A DNA stretch of 64,000 nucleotides from JAGQOZ01 sp041399205 (lineage in GTDB: Bacteria; Planctomycetota; Planctomycetia; Pirellulales; Pirellulaceae), in NCBI GenBank assembly GCA_041399205.1, contig JAWKTK010000019.1, positions 1-64,000 on the forward strand. The letters run 5' to 3'. The position numbers and the translations under genes were made by a program. The stretch's first letter is position 1. The number at the start of each line of letters is the position of its first letter. The notes under the pieces were generated by a model that was not told the origin of the DNA, did no database searches, and was given only the letters and a program-made list of their open reading frames with translations. Below, piece after piece: positions 1-8,910 of the stretch.

Positions 1-651
1 AACGCCGTTAATATAGATTTTCGTCAGCACCTTGCTCAGCGGTGAATCCTGAATCTGATACCCCACAACCAGAGGGGTGTATGTTAGCATCTGGCCACTC
101 GCCTTTAGTCGCTCGGTAAATTCCGTATCTTGCATTCTGGGGATGTCGCGGAAACCGTGACTATTCAGAAACACCAGTCGATCAATCGCCATCAGCGCGG
201 AACTCAGATTATTCCGAGCGCAACACGGCCGCCCCTTTTGCGATTCGTGATTGAAGAACCAATGCTCTAAGTAAGATGCTGCCGTCGGTTTCTTGTGCCG
301 GTCCAATTCCAGCGCACCGCCGAAGACGCGATTGCCGAGCTGGTAGTATTCCCACGCGTTGGTCAATGCATTTTCTTGTAGTAGGACGTCGGTATCCAAG
401 AACACCAACAGTTGGCCGGAGGCATGCTTCGCTCCCAGATTACGCCCAATGCCGGGGTTGAATCGTTCTGCTTCGCGAACGTATTTGACGATCGCAAACT
501 GTTGGCAGATTTGTTCGACCAAGTCGTGGTTCGAACAATCGCACACAATCACTTCAAATTCGCCTGCAAAGTCTTGTCGCTGAAGTTGCTCTAAGACAAG
601 CCGCAAACTGCCTTCCGAATTATAGCTGGGGAGTACTACTGAGATTTGCAT
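1..651 (-). CDS. Family 2 glycosyltransferase, 3'-truncated by window edge
   Basis: An open frame of 217 codons runs from an ATG at 651 to the window edge with no stop, so the C-terminus lies outside. The N-terminus (MQISVVLPSYNSEGSLRLVL) is the usual start of a GT-A-fold family 2 transferase, followed by a beta-strand ending CDCSNHD, where most relatives have a DDGS-type nucleotide-binding motif, and then FLDTDVL, whose D-T-D is the expected DxD metal/nucleotide-sugar motif. It would transfer a sugar from a nucleotide donor, probably in the cytoplasm. Only three bases separate it from the upstream glycosyltransferase on the same strand, so the two are probably co-transcribed in a polysaccharide or glycolipid locus. 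Donor and acceptor cannot be told from the sequence. Confidence 0.8.
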   Translation of the reverse strand, partial: MQISVVLPSYNSEGSLRLVLEQLQRQDFAGEFEVIVCDCSNHDLVEQICQQFAIVKYVREAERFNPGIGRNLGAKHASGQLLVFLDTDVLLQENALTNAWEYYQLGNRVFGGALELDRHKKPTAASYLEHWFFNHESQKGRPCCARNNLSSALMAIDRLVFLNSHGFRDIPRMQDTEFTERLKASGQMLTYTPLVVGYQIQDSPLSKVLTKIYINGV

Positions 652-654
652 ACA

Positions 655-1851
655 TTATTCTACTTGTTCGAAAAGTCTTCGTCGCTCGGCAACAACATGC
701 CGGATTTCAAATTCGTCTTCAATCTTTTTACGAGCGTTCTCGGTTCGCTTGGCATCTGGCTGAAACGAACGAATCGCATTACATAACGCTTGCGCGTCTT
801 TCTCTGGAACCAGTACTCCTGTTTCTGGTTGAACTAATTCCGGAATGCCTGAATGTGCGGTCGCCAGCACAGGAGTTCCCAGCGCCATGGCTTCCATTAA
901 CACAACCGGAATTCCTTCCATTTCGCCCGTGACGCTCGTCACAGACGGGACCACGACCAAATCAACCGATTCCATCAATCGACGGACTTCCGCCGAAGGA
1001 ACCTTGCCGGGCATCTGCACTACGTTGGACAATCCGCTGGAATCCACCAAAGCCCGAAGCGAATCGTCCAACGGTCCCGATCCCAGGATTGTCACGTCGA
1101 CCGATTCACCTGATTTTACTAACAATTTGACCGCTTGAATCAGGTACGAAAAGCCCTTTTTTTCGACAAATCGCCCCACCGCCAGAATGCGTAATGGGCT
1201 ACCGAACGGATGGCCATTCGGCTGGAATGGATAGTCTTCCAGATTCATGCCGCAGCGAATCACCTTCGACTTCTCTTGGCAGGGATAGATCGAAGAATAG
1301 TAGTCAATATTAAACGCGGAAATCATGATCAGCTTTTGTGCGAATCGCAACTTATCAGCAATGGCAATCACGTGTGGCAGATTCTTTTCGCCCGCCGAAT
1401 GGATTGTAATGCTGTACGGAATATCGGTCAGCCGAGAAACAAACATGGCAATGGAACTGCTGACGTTCAGGAAATGAGCATGCAGATGCGTAATCCCTTG
1501 CCGCTGGATTTTTCTTGCCAATGTCGTTGCAACAAGAAGATGAAATACCAACTTCAGGCGGTTCTTCACGGTTCCCTGGCGACCAGTAAGACAACCGGAT
1601 AACGCTGCCCAGTAACGCCTTGGTGAGGTCACCGAAAAATACAAATTCGAAACCAGAAAATCGATCGGTCGCAGCGGATAAAGATATTCGGTTCGCTCTA
1701 CTAAATCACGCGCATCATCGGCTTGGTGCTGATCTTGCCGAATCCCGAACAACCTGACGTCGACACCGCAACGAGCGAATTCGCGCAGCTCGCGGCGAAT
1801 GAACGTATGCGACGGCGTGCCGAAACAGGTGGTGAGGTAGGCGAGTTTCAT
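655..1851 (-). CDS. Family 4 (GT-B) glycosyltransferase
   Basis: The product is about 398 residues, normal for a GT4 transferase of exopolysaccharide or lipid-sugar pathways. I chose the ATG at 1851 (MKLAYLTTCFGTPSHTF), because it begins directly with the first beta-strand and glycine-poor loop of the GT-B N-domain; an in-frame ATG at 1914 would add 21 hydrophobic residues of unlikely function. Visible motifs are HLHAHFLN in the N-domain, VGRFVEKKGF at the start of the C-domain, and EGIPVVLME, the E-x7-E retaining-transferase motif, followed by GTPVLATAHSGIPELV, which contacts the nucleotide. It is followed after 3 nt by a GT2 gene. A Wzz-like gene at the far end of the window also points to polysaccharide synthesis, but 60 kb away. 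Substrate unknown. Confidence 0.88.
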   Translation of the reverse strand: MKLAYLTTCFGTPSHTFIRRELREFARCGVDVRLFGIRQDQHQADDARDLVERTEYLYPLRPIDFLVSNLYFSVTSPRRYWAALSGCLTGRQGTVKNRLKLVFHLLVATTLARKIQRQGITHLHAHFLNVSSSIAMFVSRLTDIPYSITIHSAGEKNLPHVIAIADKLRFAQKLIMISAFNIDYYSSIYPCQEKSKVIRCGMNLEDYPFQPNGHPFGSPLRILAVGRFVEKKGFSYLIQAVKLLVKSGESVDVTILGSGPLDDSLRALVDSSGLSNVVQMPGKVPSAEVRRLMESVDLVVVPSVTSVTGEMEGIPVVLMEAMALGTPVLATAHSGIPELVQPETGVLVPEKDAQALCNAIRSFQPDAKRTENARKKIEDEFEIRHVVAERRRLFEQVE

Positions 1852-2033
1852 TGGTGCGGAATCTAAAGAAGCAAAAAATCTACTTGTGACTAACAGCAAG
1901 AAGAGAAAAAACAATGTCTCGCGGCATCAAACTGCTTTCCATGAACCCGGCCGGGATAAGTGACCTAGGGCGAGAATAACGTTAAGATGTGCCAACATTG
2001 AAATCCCCTTGGCTTCTGATCGAAAGGTGCATT

Positions 2034-2645
2034 GTGCGTCGAATTTATTCTTGTTGGATGCTTGTGTCGTGTTTCGTTGTCGCGGCAGTCGCTGGCGAAT
2101 ACAATCCCACGCTCAGCGTTGGCGACCGCGCTCCCGCCTGGAACAAAATCGACGGAACCGACGGGAAGCCCCATTCGCTGGATGACCTCAAATCGTTCGA
2201 AATCATCGTGGTTTACTTCACCAGCAACACCTGTCCTTATGCAATTGACTATGATAATCGCGTTAACAACCTTGTAAAGGAATTTCAACAACACAATATT
2301 GCCGTGGTGGCCATCAATTCGAATCAAGGCGATGCGGAATCGCTGGAATCCATGAAAAAACACGCACTCGATGCCAAGTTCCAGCACGTTTATTTGAAAG
2401 ACGAATCACAGTCGATTGCCAAGAGTTACGGTGCAACGTACACCCCGGAATTCTTTGTAATCAACAAAGACCGCAAAATCGTTTACATGGGAGCACTCGA
2501 TGACAGCTCCGACCCACAGAAAGTGCAAATTCATTACGCTGCGAATGCAATTCAAGGCCTGCTTGCTGACCATTCGATTGAGGTGACAGAGACTCCGGCG
2601 GTTGGTTGCACCATTCGCTACAAGCGGACTCGCCGTCAAAAGTAG
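2034..2645 (+). CDS. Secreted thioredoxin-fold (redoxin/AhpC-TSA type) protein
   Basis: The protein has a signal peptide (MRRIYSCWMLVSCFVVAAVA) if the GTG at 2034 is used; a GTG at 1989 would add 15 residues with no obvious role. After the signal the order is that of the redoxin family: a GDRAPAW-type start, the strand IIVVYFTS, then the active-site loop SNTCPYAIDY, and a cis-Pro region (YTPEFFVI). Many relatives carry a CNxC motif in this loop; here the first cysteine is serine, leaving one resolving/peroxidatic-type cysteine, with another cysteine near the C-terminus (VGCTIRYK), as is usual for the family. It probably acts in the periplasm or paryphoplasm on thiols or peroxides. It lies 25 bp ahead of a retropepsin-like gene on the same strand, but functional linkage is not shown. 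Confidence 0.78.
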   Translation: MRRIYSCWMLVSCFVVAAVAGEYNPTLSVGDRAPAWNKIDGTDGKPHSLDDLKSFEIIVVYFTSNTCPYAIDYDNRVNNLVKEFQQHNIAVVAINSNQGDAESLESMKKHALDAKFQHVYLKDESQSIAKSYGATYTPEFFVINKDRKIVYMGALDDSSDPQKVQIHYAANAIQGLLADHSIEVTETPAVGCTIRYKRTRRQK

Positions 2646-2670
2646 TCCGGTCTTTTCGCAAAGGATGTTT

Positions 2671-3132
2671 ATGACAAAGATCGGCAGTCTGTCGGTTTTA
2701 GGTTGGCGAGAATGGGTTGCATTGCCCGACTTAGGAGTGGATCAAATCAAAGTCAAATTGGACACGGGCGCTCGATCGTCGTCCATCCATGCCTTTGAAG
2801 TACAGGTGTACCGCGAGCAAGGAGTGGATCGAGTTCGCTTTTCGGTCCATCCGTTACAGCGAAATGATCGCACCATTATTCAAGCCGACGCGCCGCTGTT
2901 AGAGTACCGCTTGGTTCGAAGTTCCAACGGGCAGACGGATGAACGACCGGTCATCGTCACCCATGTCCACGTAGCAGGTCAAGCTTGGCCCATCGAATTG
3001 ACTTTGGCGAATCGCGACGCGATGGGATTTCGCATGCTGCTGGGCCGAGAAGCTCTGAAGGGTCGTTTCTGTGTCGATTCGGCTAGTTCCTATCTGGCGG
3101 GTCGAAAAAAACGTAAAGGCCCATCCGCCTAG
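2671..3132 (+). CDS. Retropepsin-like aspartic protease of the RimK-associated family
   Basis: This 153-residue protein matches the short 'ATP-dependent zinc protease / RimK-associated' family (PF05618 type), in which a single retropepsin-like fold carries the motif LDTGA; here VKLDTGARSSSIHAF is present at about residue 30. The family is typically encoded next to rimK, and here it precedes a RimK-like gene by 61 bp. The proposed role is processing or removal of residues in concert with the glutamate-ligase system, but this is inferred from gene neighbourhood in the family. I chose the ATG at 2671 because an AAGGA sequence lies at the right distance; ATG 2665 is also possible. A basic C-terminal tail (GRKKRKGPSA) is visible. 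No signal peptide, so cytoplasmic. Confidence 0.8.
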   Translation: MTKIGSLSVLGWREWVALPDLGVDQIKVKLDTGARSSSIHAFEVQVYREQGVDRVRFSVHPLQRNDRTIIQADAPLLEYRLVRSSNGQTDERPVIVTHVHVAGQAWPIELTLANRDAMGFRMLLGREALKGRFCVDSASSYLAGRKKRKGPSA

Positions 3133-3193
3133 TAGCTCAAGTTTCGGCTCAAAAATCGCTTTGCACATCCGACAAACTAGAAAGTAGCCCGCC

Positions 3194-4384
3194 ATGAAAC
3201 TCGCCATCCTCTCGGTCAGTCGCAAATGTTACAGCACTCGGCGACTTCGCGAAGCCGCAACCTCTCGAGGCCACGAAGTCAAAGTCCTTAACACGCTGAA
3301 GTTCTCCATCGACTTGGAGGCAGGCGAACCCGATCTCTATTTTCGCTCAAAACAACTGTCTCACTACGACGCCGTGCTGCCTCGAATCGGCGCGTCGATC
3401 ACCTACTTTGGCACTGCGGTTGTACGGCAGTTCGAACAAATGGATGTTTTCTGCGCGAACACGTCGGCAGGGATTAGTAATTCTCGAGACAAACTGCGGT
3501 GCCTGCAAATCCTCAGTCGACATCACCTGGGGATTCCTCGCACCACATTCGCGCGTGACCGCAAAGACATTCTTCCAGCGATTGAACGAGTTGGCGGGGC
3601 GCCGGTTATCATCAAACTGCTGGAAGGGACGCAAGGCGTCGGCGTGATCCTGGCCGAATCGGTCAAGGTGGCCGAAGCTATCATTGAAACACTTCAGAGC
3701 ACTCGACAAAACGTCTTGGTCCAAAAATTTGTTTCGGAAAGCAAAGGACGAGACGTGCGCGCGTTTGTGATTGGCGATCGAGTTGTGGCGGCGATGCGTC
3801 GGATCGCCGTCGGTTCGGAATTTCGAAGTAACGTACATCGAGGCGGGCGCACCGAACCAGCAGAATTAGATGATCGCTACCACGAAGCAGCCGTCAAAGC
3901 AGCGCAGATCATGGGCCTGCGCATCGCCGGTGTCGACATGCTGGAAACGGAAGAAGGCCCGCAGATCATGGAAGTCAATTCGTCGCCCGGACTGGAAGGT
4001 ATTGAAGCCTGCACCAAACTAGATATCGCCGGCGCAATCATCGACTACATTGCCGCTCAAGTTGACTTTCCGGAAATTGATATTCGCCAACGTTTAACCG
4101 TCAGCCGAGGTTACGGTGTGAGCGAAATCTTTGTTCCAGAAGGTTCGGAATTCTGCGGTCGAACCATTGACGAATCTGGCCTGCCAGAAAAAGACATCAA
4201 CGTGCTGACGCTGTACCGCGACGCCATTGTCATTCCGAATCCACGCCTGAAACGAACTCTGGAACCCGGTGATCGCCTACTTTGCTTTGGTAAACTGGAA
4301 GCCATGCGAGGCATGATTCCGGAAAAAACTCGGCGAAAACGCAGCCCCAAAGTCAAACAACTTCCGCCCAGCGCCATGCACTAA
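3194..4384 (+). CDS. rimK: RimK-like ATP-grasp ligase fused to a C-terminal TrkA-C (RCK_C) domain
   Basis: Residues 1-290 form a RimK-type alpha-L-glutamate ligase: N-terminal pre-ATP-grasp domain (MKLAILSVSRKCYSTRRL), ATP-grasp nucleotide loop (PVIIKLLEGTQGVGV), the RDVRAFVIGD strand, and the Mg-binding end GPQIMEVNSSPGLEGIE. E. coli RimK is about 300 residues; this protein has 396. The extra C-terminal part (about residues 304-375, from RGYGVSEIFVPEGSEF to LEPGDRLLCFGKLEAM) has the pattern of a TrkA-C regulatory domain, usually a ligand-binding module of potassium channels. This suggests ligand control of the ligase, an inference. RimK proteins add glutamate to ribosomal protein S6 or make poly-glutamate-like modifications. 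It is preceded by the retropepsin-like gene and followed by an unrelated secreted cytochrome-like gene. Confidence 0.88.
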   Translation: MKLAILSVSRKCYSTRRLREAATSRGHEVKVLNTLKFSIDLEAGEPDLYFRSKQLSHYDAVLPRIGASITYFGTAVVRQFEQMDVFCANTSAGISNSRDKLRCLQILSRHHLGIPRTTFARDRKDILPAIERVGGAPVIIKLLEGTQGVGVILAESVKVAEAIIETLQSTRQNVLVQKFVSESKGRDVRAFVIGDRVVAAMRRIAVGSEFRSNVHRGGRTEPAELDDRYHEAAVKAAQIMGLRIAGVDMLETEEGPQIMEVNSSPGLEGIEACTKLDIAGAIIDYIAAQVDFPEIDIRQRLTVSRGYGVSEIFVPEGSEFCGRTIDESGLPEKDINVLTLYRDAIVIPNPRLKRTLEPGDRLLCFGKLEAMRGMIPEKTRRKRSPKVKQLPPSAMH

Positions 4385-4494
4385 CCCGGCAAACAGGGTG
4401 ATTTGGCGACTGCCAGCGGTTAGAATCAACGTCTTCCACACCGCGCATGGCGCTCCCACCCCATCACCAACTATCCTACTTTCAAGGCGAAGAC

Positions 4495-7401
4495 ATGCGG
4501 TTGCTGATTCGTAGTTTAGCCCTCTCGATTGTCATTTGTTTTACGACTGTGAACGCGCAGGACAAGCAAGTCGACTTTGATCAAGATGTTCGCCCCATAC
4601 TTTCGAACTACTGCTTCGAATGCCACGGTCCTGACCAGGAGAGCCGAGAAGCGGATTTGCGATTTGACACTCAAGACGGATTGCTGGAGTCGGGTGTCGT
4701 CCGGCCGAATCGTCCGGACAACAGTGATTTGTTACAACGCATGCTCAGCAACGACCCCGATCTGCAAATGCCGCCGCCGTCCAAAGAGAAACGTCCAACG
4801 GCAGAGGAAATCCAGACGATTAAGAATTGGATTTCATCCGGTGCCCATTGGGAAACACACTGGTCCTTCACACCTCCCAAACGCCCTGCCCTGGACGAAT
4901 CACCAAACGCCGCGCATCCCATTGATCAATTAATTCAAATACGACTTGCCGCGAACGGTCTGTCTCCTTCGCCAGCTGCCGATCGCGCAACACTTGCCAG
5001 ACGACTGGCTTTCGACCTGACCGGTTTACCTCCCGACTATAGCCAAGTGGCCAAGTTCGTCGCGGATGATTCACCCAACGCCTACCAACGCTACGTTGAT
5101 CAACTACTGGATTCGCCTCACTACGGTGAACGCATGGCCATCTATTGGCTGGACGTCGTACGATTCGCCGACAGCAACGGCTACCATTCGGACGAACCCA
5201 GAAAAATCGCGCCCTTTCGAGACTACATCATCGATTCGTTCAACCAAGACGTTCCCTACGATCAAATGATTGTCGAACATCTGGCGGGCGATTTGCTGCC
5301 CAACGCGACTGTTCGACAAAAAGTCGCGTCGGGCTTCAATATGCTGCTGCAAACCACCAACGAAGGTGGCGCCCAGGCCAAAGAGTACTTGGCCAAGTAT
5401 GCTGCAGATCGAGTCCGTAATACGGGGACGATTTTCTTAGGCCTGACACTCGGCTGTGCCGAATGCCACGACCATAAGTTTGATCCGTTTACCACCAAAG
5501 AGTTTTATCAATTCGCAGCGTTTTTTGCCGACATCCAGGAACAAGGCGTCGGCAATCCGCCCGCACATCCCGTGATCGAACCAGATGACCAACAGAAACT
5601 CGAAGAATTCGACGCACAGTTGGCCGAACTGAAAGGCAAGGCCAAGTTGGTTTCCGACTCGCTGGCCCAACAAATGGCCACCTGGGAAGCCGCATTGGCC
5701 GCAGAGAAAGCTGCTCAACTGACCGCCGATTCCGGGTGGAGCATCATCGGTCCGATTTCGCTGGACGGAATCGACAATCCACTGCAGCACGCGTGGCCTG
5801 CGGAAAGTGATCCTGACAATGCAGACTGGGAAACCAAGATACTGGCAGACGGACAGGTTCATGCCTTACCGGAAACGCCCGGCGTCTTCTACTTGCGTCG
5901 GACTGTTACCGCCAGCGCCGAAACGCCCATGCAAGTACAACTGGGCAGCGATGACGCCGTCAAGGTTTGGGTCAACGGCAAGGTGGTCCACCAGAATGAC
6001 GTGCGCCGAGGCGTGGCGGCCAACCAAGACCAATTTTCCACGCAACTGAACGCCGGAGCGAATTCGATCCTCGTCAAAATCGTGAATTACAGTGGTGGTG
6101 CCGGATTCTATTTTCAAGCCGAAACGGGTAGCCTTCCCACCGCGATTGCCGCCATTTTGCAAAAGCCATCTTCGGATCGTAGCGAAGAAGAACGACAGCA
6201 ACTGGCCGAATATCATCGTTCGCAATCGGACGAATGGAATTCGCTGCAGACGGAAATCGAATCGGCTGAAAGCCAGCGTCAACAGTTCGTCGATTCGCTG
6301 CCCAAGACACTCATGACCGTTTCCACGCAGCCGCGAACCATGCGCATCTTAGCTCGAGGAAACTGGATGGACGATTCGGGCGAAGAAGTTCAACCCGCCG
6401 TTCCATCCATCTTCCAGTCACTGAACGATACTGCGGCCGCCACGGACAATAAACTGCCGAACCGTTTGGATTTGGCACATTGGATTGCATCGAATCAGAA
6501 TCCTTTGACCGCTCGTGTTTTTGTCAACCGCCTGTGGAAGTTGTACTTCGGCAAAGGTTTGGCCGAACCGCTAGACGATCTCGGCGCGCAAGGTACTCGT
6601 CCCATTCAGCCAGAATTATTGGATTGGCTGGCCATTGAATTCATGGAAAGCGATTGGGATGTTCGGCATATGGTCAAAACGATTGTGATGTCCCAAGCGT
6701 ACCAACAAACGTCTATTCGGTCGGAGCAACTGGCCAAAGTCGATCCGTACAACCGGCTGCTGGCGCGACAAGCATCCTATCGCTTGGACGCGGAAATGGT
6801 TCGTGACAACGCGCTGGCCGTCAGCGGCTTGTTGGTTCGAACCATTGGTGGCGAAAGCGTCAAACCTTACCAACCCAAGGGCTACTGGCGACACATGAAT
6901 TTCCCAGTACGCGAATGGCAAGCAGACGATGGGGACAATCTTTACCGCCGAGGCCTCTACACATGGTGGCAACGCATGTTTCTGCACCCCAGCATGCTGG
7001 CGTTTGACGCTCCCAGTCGAGAAGAATGCACGGTCGAACGAGCTCGTTCCAATACACCGCAACAAGCTCTGGTGTTGCTGAACGATCCAACCTACGTCGA
7101 GGCGGCCCGACAATTCGCTCGGCGAGTCTTGACTGAAGGTGGAGACACCGCAGAAGCGAAACTAAACTGGGCGTTCCAAATGGCTGTGGCGCGAAACATT
7201 AGCTCCGAAGAACAAACCGTACTGCTGGAACTGCTTGCCAAACACACAGCCGAATTTCAGTCTGAATCGAATTCGGCCGACGCCCTTTTGAATATCGGCG
7301 CATCGCCGGTGCCCAAGGATGTGGACAAAGTAGAATTGGCGACGTGGACGTCGGTTTGTCGAGTGATCTTAAACTTACACGAAACCATCACAAGGCGGTA
7401 A
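4495..7401 (+). CDS. PSD1-family secreted protein (cytochrome c-like + DUF1549 + DUF1553)
   Basis: A 968-residue exported protein of a family expanded in planctomycetes. Order of parts: signal peptide (MRLLIRSLALSIVICFTTVNA); a planctomycete cytochrome c-like domain with CFECHG near residue 40, a haem-attachment CxxCH; DUF1549 with the second CAECHDHKFDP at about residue 320; a beta-rich insert (VKVWVNGKVVHQNDV ... NSILVKIVNYSGGAGFYF) resembling a carbohydrate-binding or PA14-like sandwich; and DUF1553 (NRLDLAHWIASNQNPLTARV, FVNRLWKLYFGKGL). Its exact role is unknown; these proteins are usually paired with DUF1501 proteins, as here (1-nt gap), and are suspected to serve polysaccharide use or surface electron transfer. 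ATG 4495 is preferred over 4447 because it begins the signal peptide and has AAGGCGA upstream. Confidence 0.9.
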   Translation: MRLLIRSLALSIVICFTTVNAQDKQVDFDQDVRPILSNYCFECHGPDQESREADLRFDTQDGLLESGVVRPNRPDNSDLLQRMLSNDPDLQMPPPSKEKRPTAEEIQTIKNWISSGAHWETHWSFTPPKRPALDESPNAAHPIDQLIQIRLAANGLSPSPAADRATLARRLAFDLTGLPPDYSQVAKFVADDSPNAYQRYVDQLLDSPHYGERMAIYWLDVVRFADSNGYHSDEPRKIAPFRDYIIDSFNQDVPYDQMIVEHLAGDLLPNATVRQKVASGFNMLLQTTNEGGAQAKEYLAKYAADRVRNTGTIFLGLTLGCAECHDHKFDPFTTKEFYQFAAFFADIQEQGVGNPPAHPVIEPDDQQKLEEFDAQLAELKGKAKLVSDSLAQQMATWEAALAAEKAAQLTADSGWSIIGPISLDGIDNPLQHAWPAESDPDNADWETKILADGQVHALPETPGVFYLRRTVTASAETPMQVQLGSDDAVKVWVNGKVVHQNDVRRGVAANQDQFSTQLNAGANSILVKIVNYSGGAGFYFQAETGSLPTAIAAILQKPSSDRSEEERQQLAEYHRSQSDEWNSLQTEIESAESQRQQFVDSLPKTLMTVSTQPRTMRILARGNWMDDSGEEVQPAVPSIFQSLNDTAAATDNKLPNRLDLAHWIASNQNPLTARVFVNRLWKLYFGKGLAEPLDDLGAQGTRPIQPELLDWLAIEFMESDWDVRHMVKTIVMSQAYQQTSIRSEQLAKVDPYNRLLARQASYRLDAEMVRDNALAVSGLLVRTIGGESVKPYQPKGYWRHMNFPVREWQADDGDNLYRRGLYTWWQRMFLHPSMLAFDAPSREECTVERARSNTPQQALVLLNDPTYVEAARQFARRVLTEGGDTAEAKLNWAFQMAVARNISSEEQTVLLELLAKHTAEFQSESNSADALLNIGASPVPKDVDKVELATWTSVCRVILNLHETITRR

Positions 7402-7402
7402 C

Positions 7403-8827
7403 ATGAACTTTGCAGAACAAATTCAGTTGCTACGTCGGCGAACGTTCCTGGGCCAAGTTGGACGAGGAGTAGGAGGTGTGGCGTTGGCCAGCATGCTGGC
7501 GGAATCACAAGCGGCTGATGCCGTTCGTCCAGACGGTTGGAACGGAGCGCTAATGCAGCCTCATTTTCCGGCCAAGGCCAAACGAGTCATCTTTTTGTGC
7601 ATGGCCGGTGGCATGTCGCACCTGGAAACGTTCGACCACAAACCCAAATTGGCAGAAATGCATGGCCAACCGATGCCGGCGTCTTACACGGCCGGCCAAC
7701 CAATTGCCCAATTACAGAATTCCGAACTCAAGTGCTTTGCGCCGCAGCACTCGTTCAGCCAGTGTGGCGAATCGGGTTTAGAGATTGCCGACGTCTTTCC
7801 GCACTTGCAAAAACAAGCAGGCGAATTGTGCGTTGTTCGCTCGATGACCACCAACGCTATTAATCACGATCCCGCTCATACGTTCATGAACACCGGTTCG
7901 CTGATCAGCGGACGCCCGTCGATGGGAGCTTGGCTGTTGTACGGCTTGGGCAAAGAAACCACTGACTTGCCCGGCTTTGTTGTGCTCACGTCGGTCGGTG
8001 GCGGTCAAAGTCAACCGATTGCCGCTCGTCAATGGCATAGCGGTTTTCTGCCCAGCAAGTACCAAGGCGTACAGTTTCATTCGCAAGGTGATCCGGTCTT
8101 GTATGTCAGAAATCCGGCCGGAGTGGATCGAGATCGGCAGCACGACATTGTCAACGCCACCAATCAATTGAATCAGATCCACGGTTCGCTGGTGGACGAT
8201 CCCGAAGTGGCCACTCGTATCAGTCAATATGAATTGGCCTTTCGTATGCAAGACAGCATTCCGGCGCTTGTGGATCTTTCGGACGAAACGCAAGCGACCC
8301 TGGACCTGTACGGAACGCCTGGTGCGGACGGTTCGTTCGCATCGAATTGTCTACTGGCGCGACGCTTGATTGAACGAGGTGTCCGGTTCGTGCAGCTGTA
8401 TCATCGAGGTTGGGATCATCACGGCGGCGTCAAGAATGGCGTTGCCACCACCGCCAAACTGGTTGACCAAGGAACCGCCGCGCTAATCACCGACTTAAAG
8501 AATCGAGGCCTCTTGGAGGACACCATTGTCGTCTTTACGGGTGAATTTGGTCGCACTCCCATGGCACAGGGATCGGGCCGAGATCACCATATCAAGGGCT
8601 TTTCCATGTTTTGGGCGGGTGGCGGTTTCAAACCGGGCATGACGTACGGCGCCACTGATGAACTCGGTTACAATGCCGTAGAAAACGTTCTGACCGTACA
8701 TGACATGCATGCCACCATGCTGCACCAGCTGGGCATTGACCACAAGAAGCTGACGGTCCGGTTTCAAGGACGCGACTATCGATTGACGGACGTGCATGGA
8801 AATATTGTGAACGAAATCGTGGCGTAG
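7403..8827 (+). CDS. DUF1501 protein with Tat-type signal
   Basis: This 474-residue protein starts one base after the stop of the PSD1 gene, so the two are almost certainly one transcript and translationally coupled. The N-terminus has twin arginines (LRRRTFLGQVGRGVGGVALA), typical of Tat export of folded, often metal-bearing, proteins. DUF1501 members have a sulfatase/alkaline-phosphatase-like fold; here the segments IFLCMAGGMSHLETFDHK, NHDPAHTFMNTGSLISGR, VVFTGEFGRTPMAQG and GRDHHIKGFSMFWAGGGF are characteristic, including the GEFGRTP and RDHH stretches near the presumed metal site. The catalysed reaction is unknown. Length is normal for the family. Confidence 0.92.
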   Translation: MNFAEQIQLLRRRTFLGQVGRGVGGVALASMLAESQAADAVRPDGWNGALMQPHFPAKAKRVIFLCMAGGMSHLETFDHKPKLAEMHGQPMPASYTAGQPIAQLQNSELKCFAPQHSFSQCGESGLEIADVFPHLQKQAGELCVVRSMTTNAINHDPAHTFMNTGSLISGRPSMGAWLLYGLGKETTDLPGFVVLTSVGGGQSQPIAARQWHSGFLPSKYQGVQFHSQGDPVLYVRNPAGVDRDRQHDIVNATNQLNQIHGSLVDDPEVATRISQYELAFRMQDSIPALVDLSDETQATLDLYGTPGADGSFASNCLLARRLIERGVRFVQLYHRGWDHHGGVKNGVATTAKLVDQGTAALITDLKNRGLLEDTIVVFTGEFGRTPMAQGSGRDHHIKGFSMFWAGGGFKPGMTYGATDELGYNAVENVLTVHDMHATMLHQLGIDHKKLTVRFQGRDYRLTDVHGNIVNEIVA

Positions 8828-8910
8828 TTCTGATTCGAACGCGACCATCATCGGCAAGCGGGGTTACACGATAGACATCTCTTTTCTTTTCCTTCGAAGG
8901 AGCAATTTTC

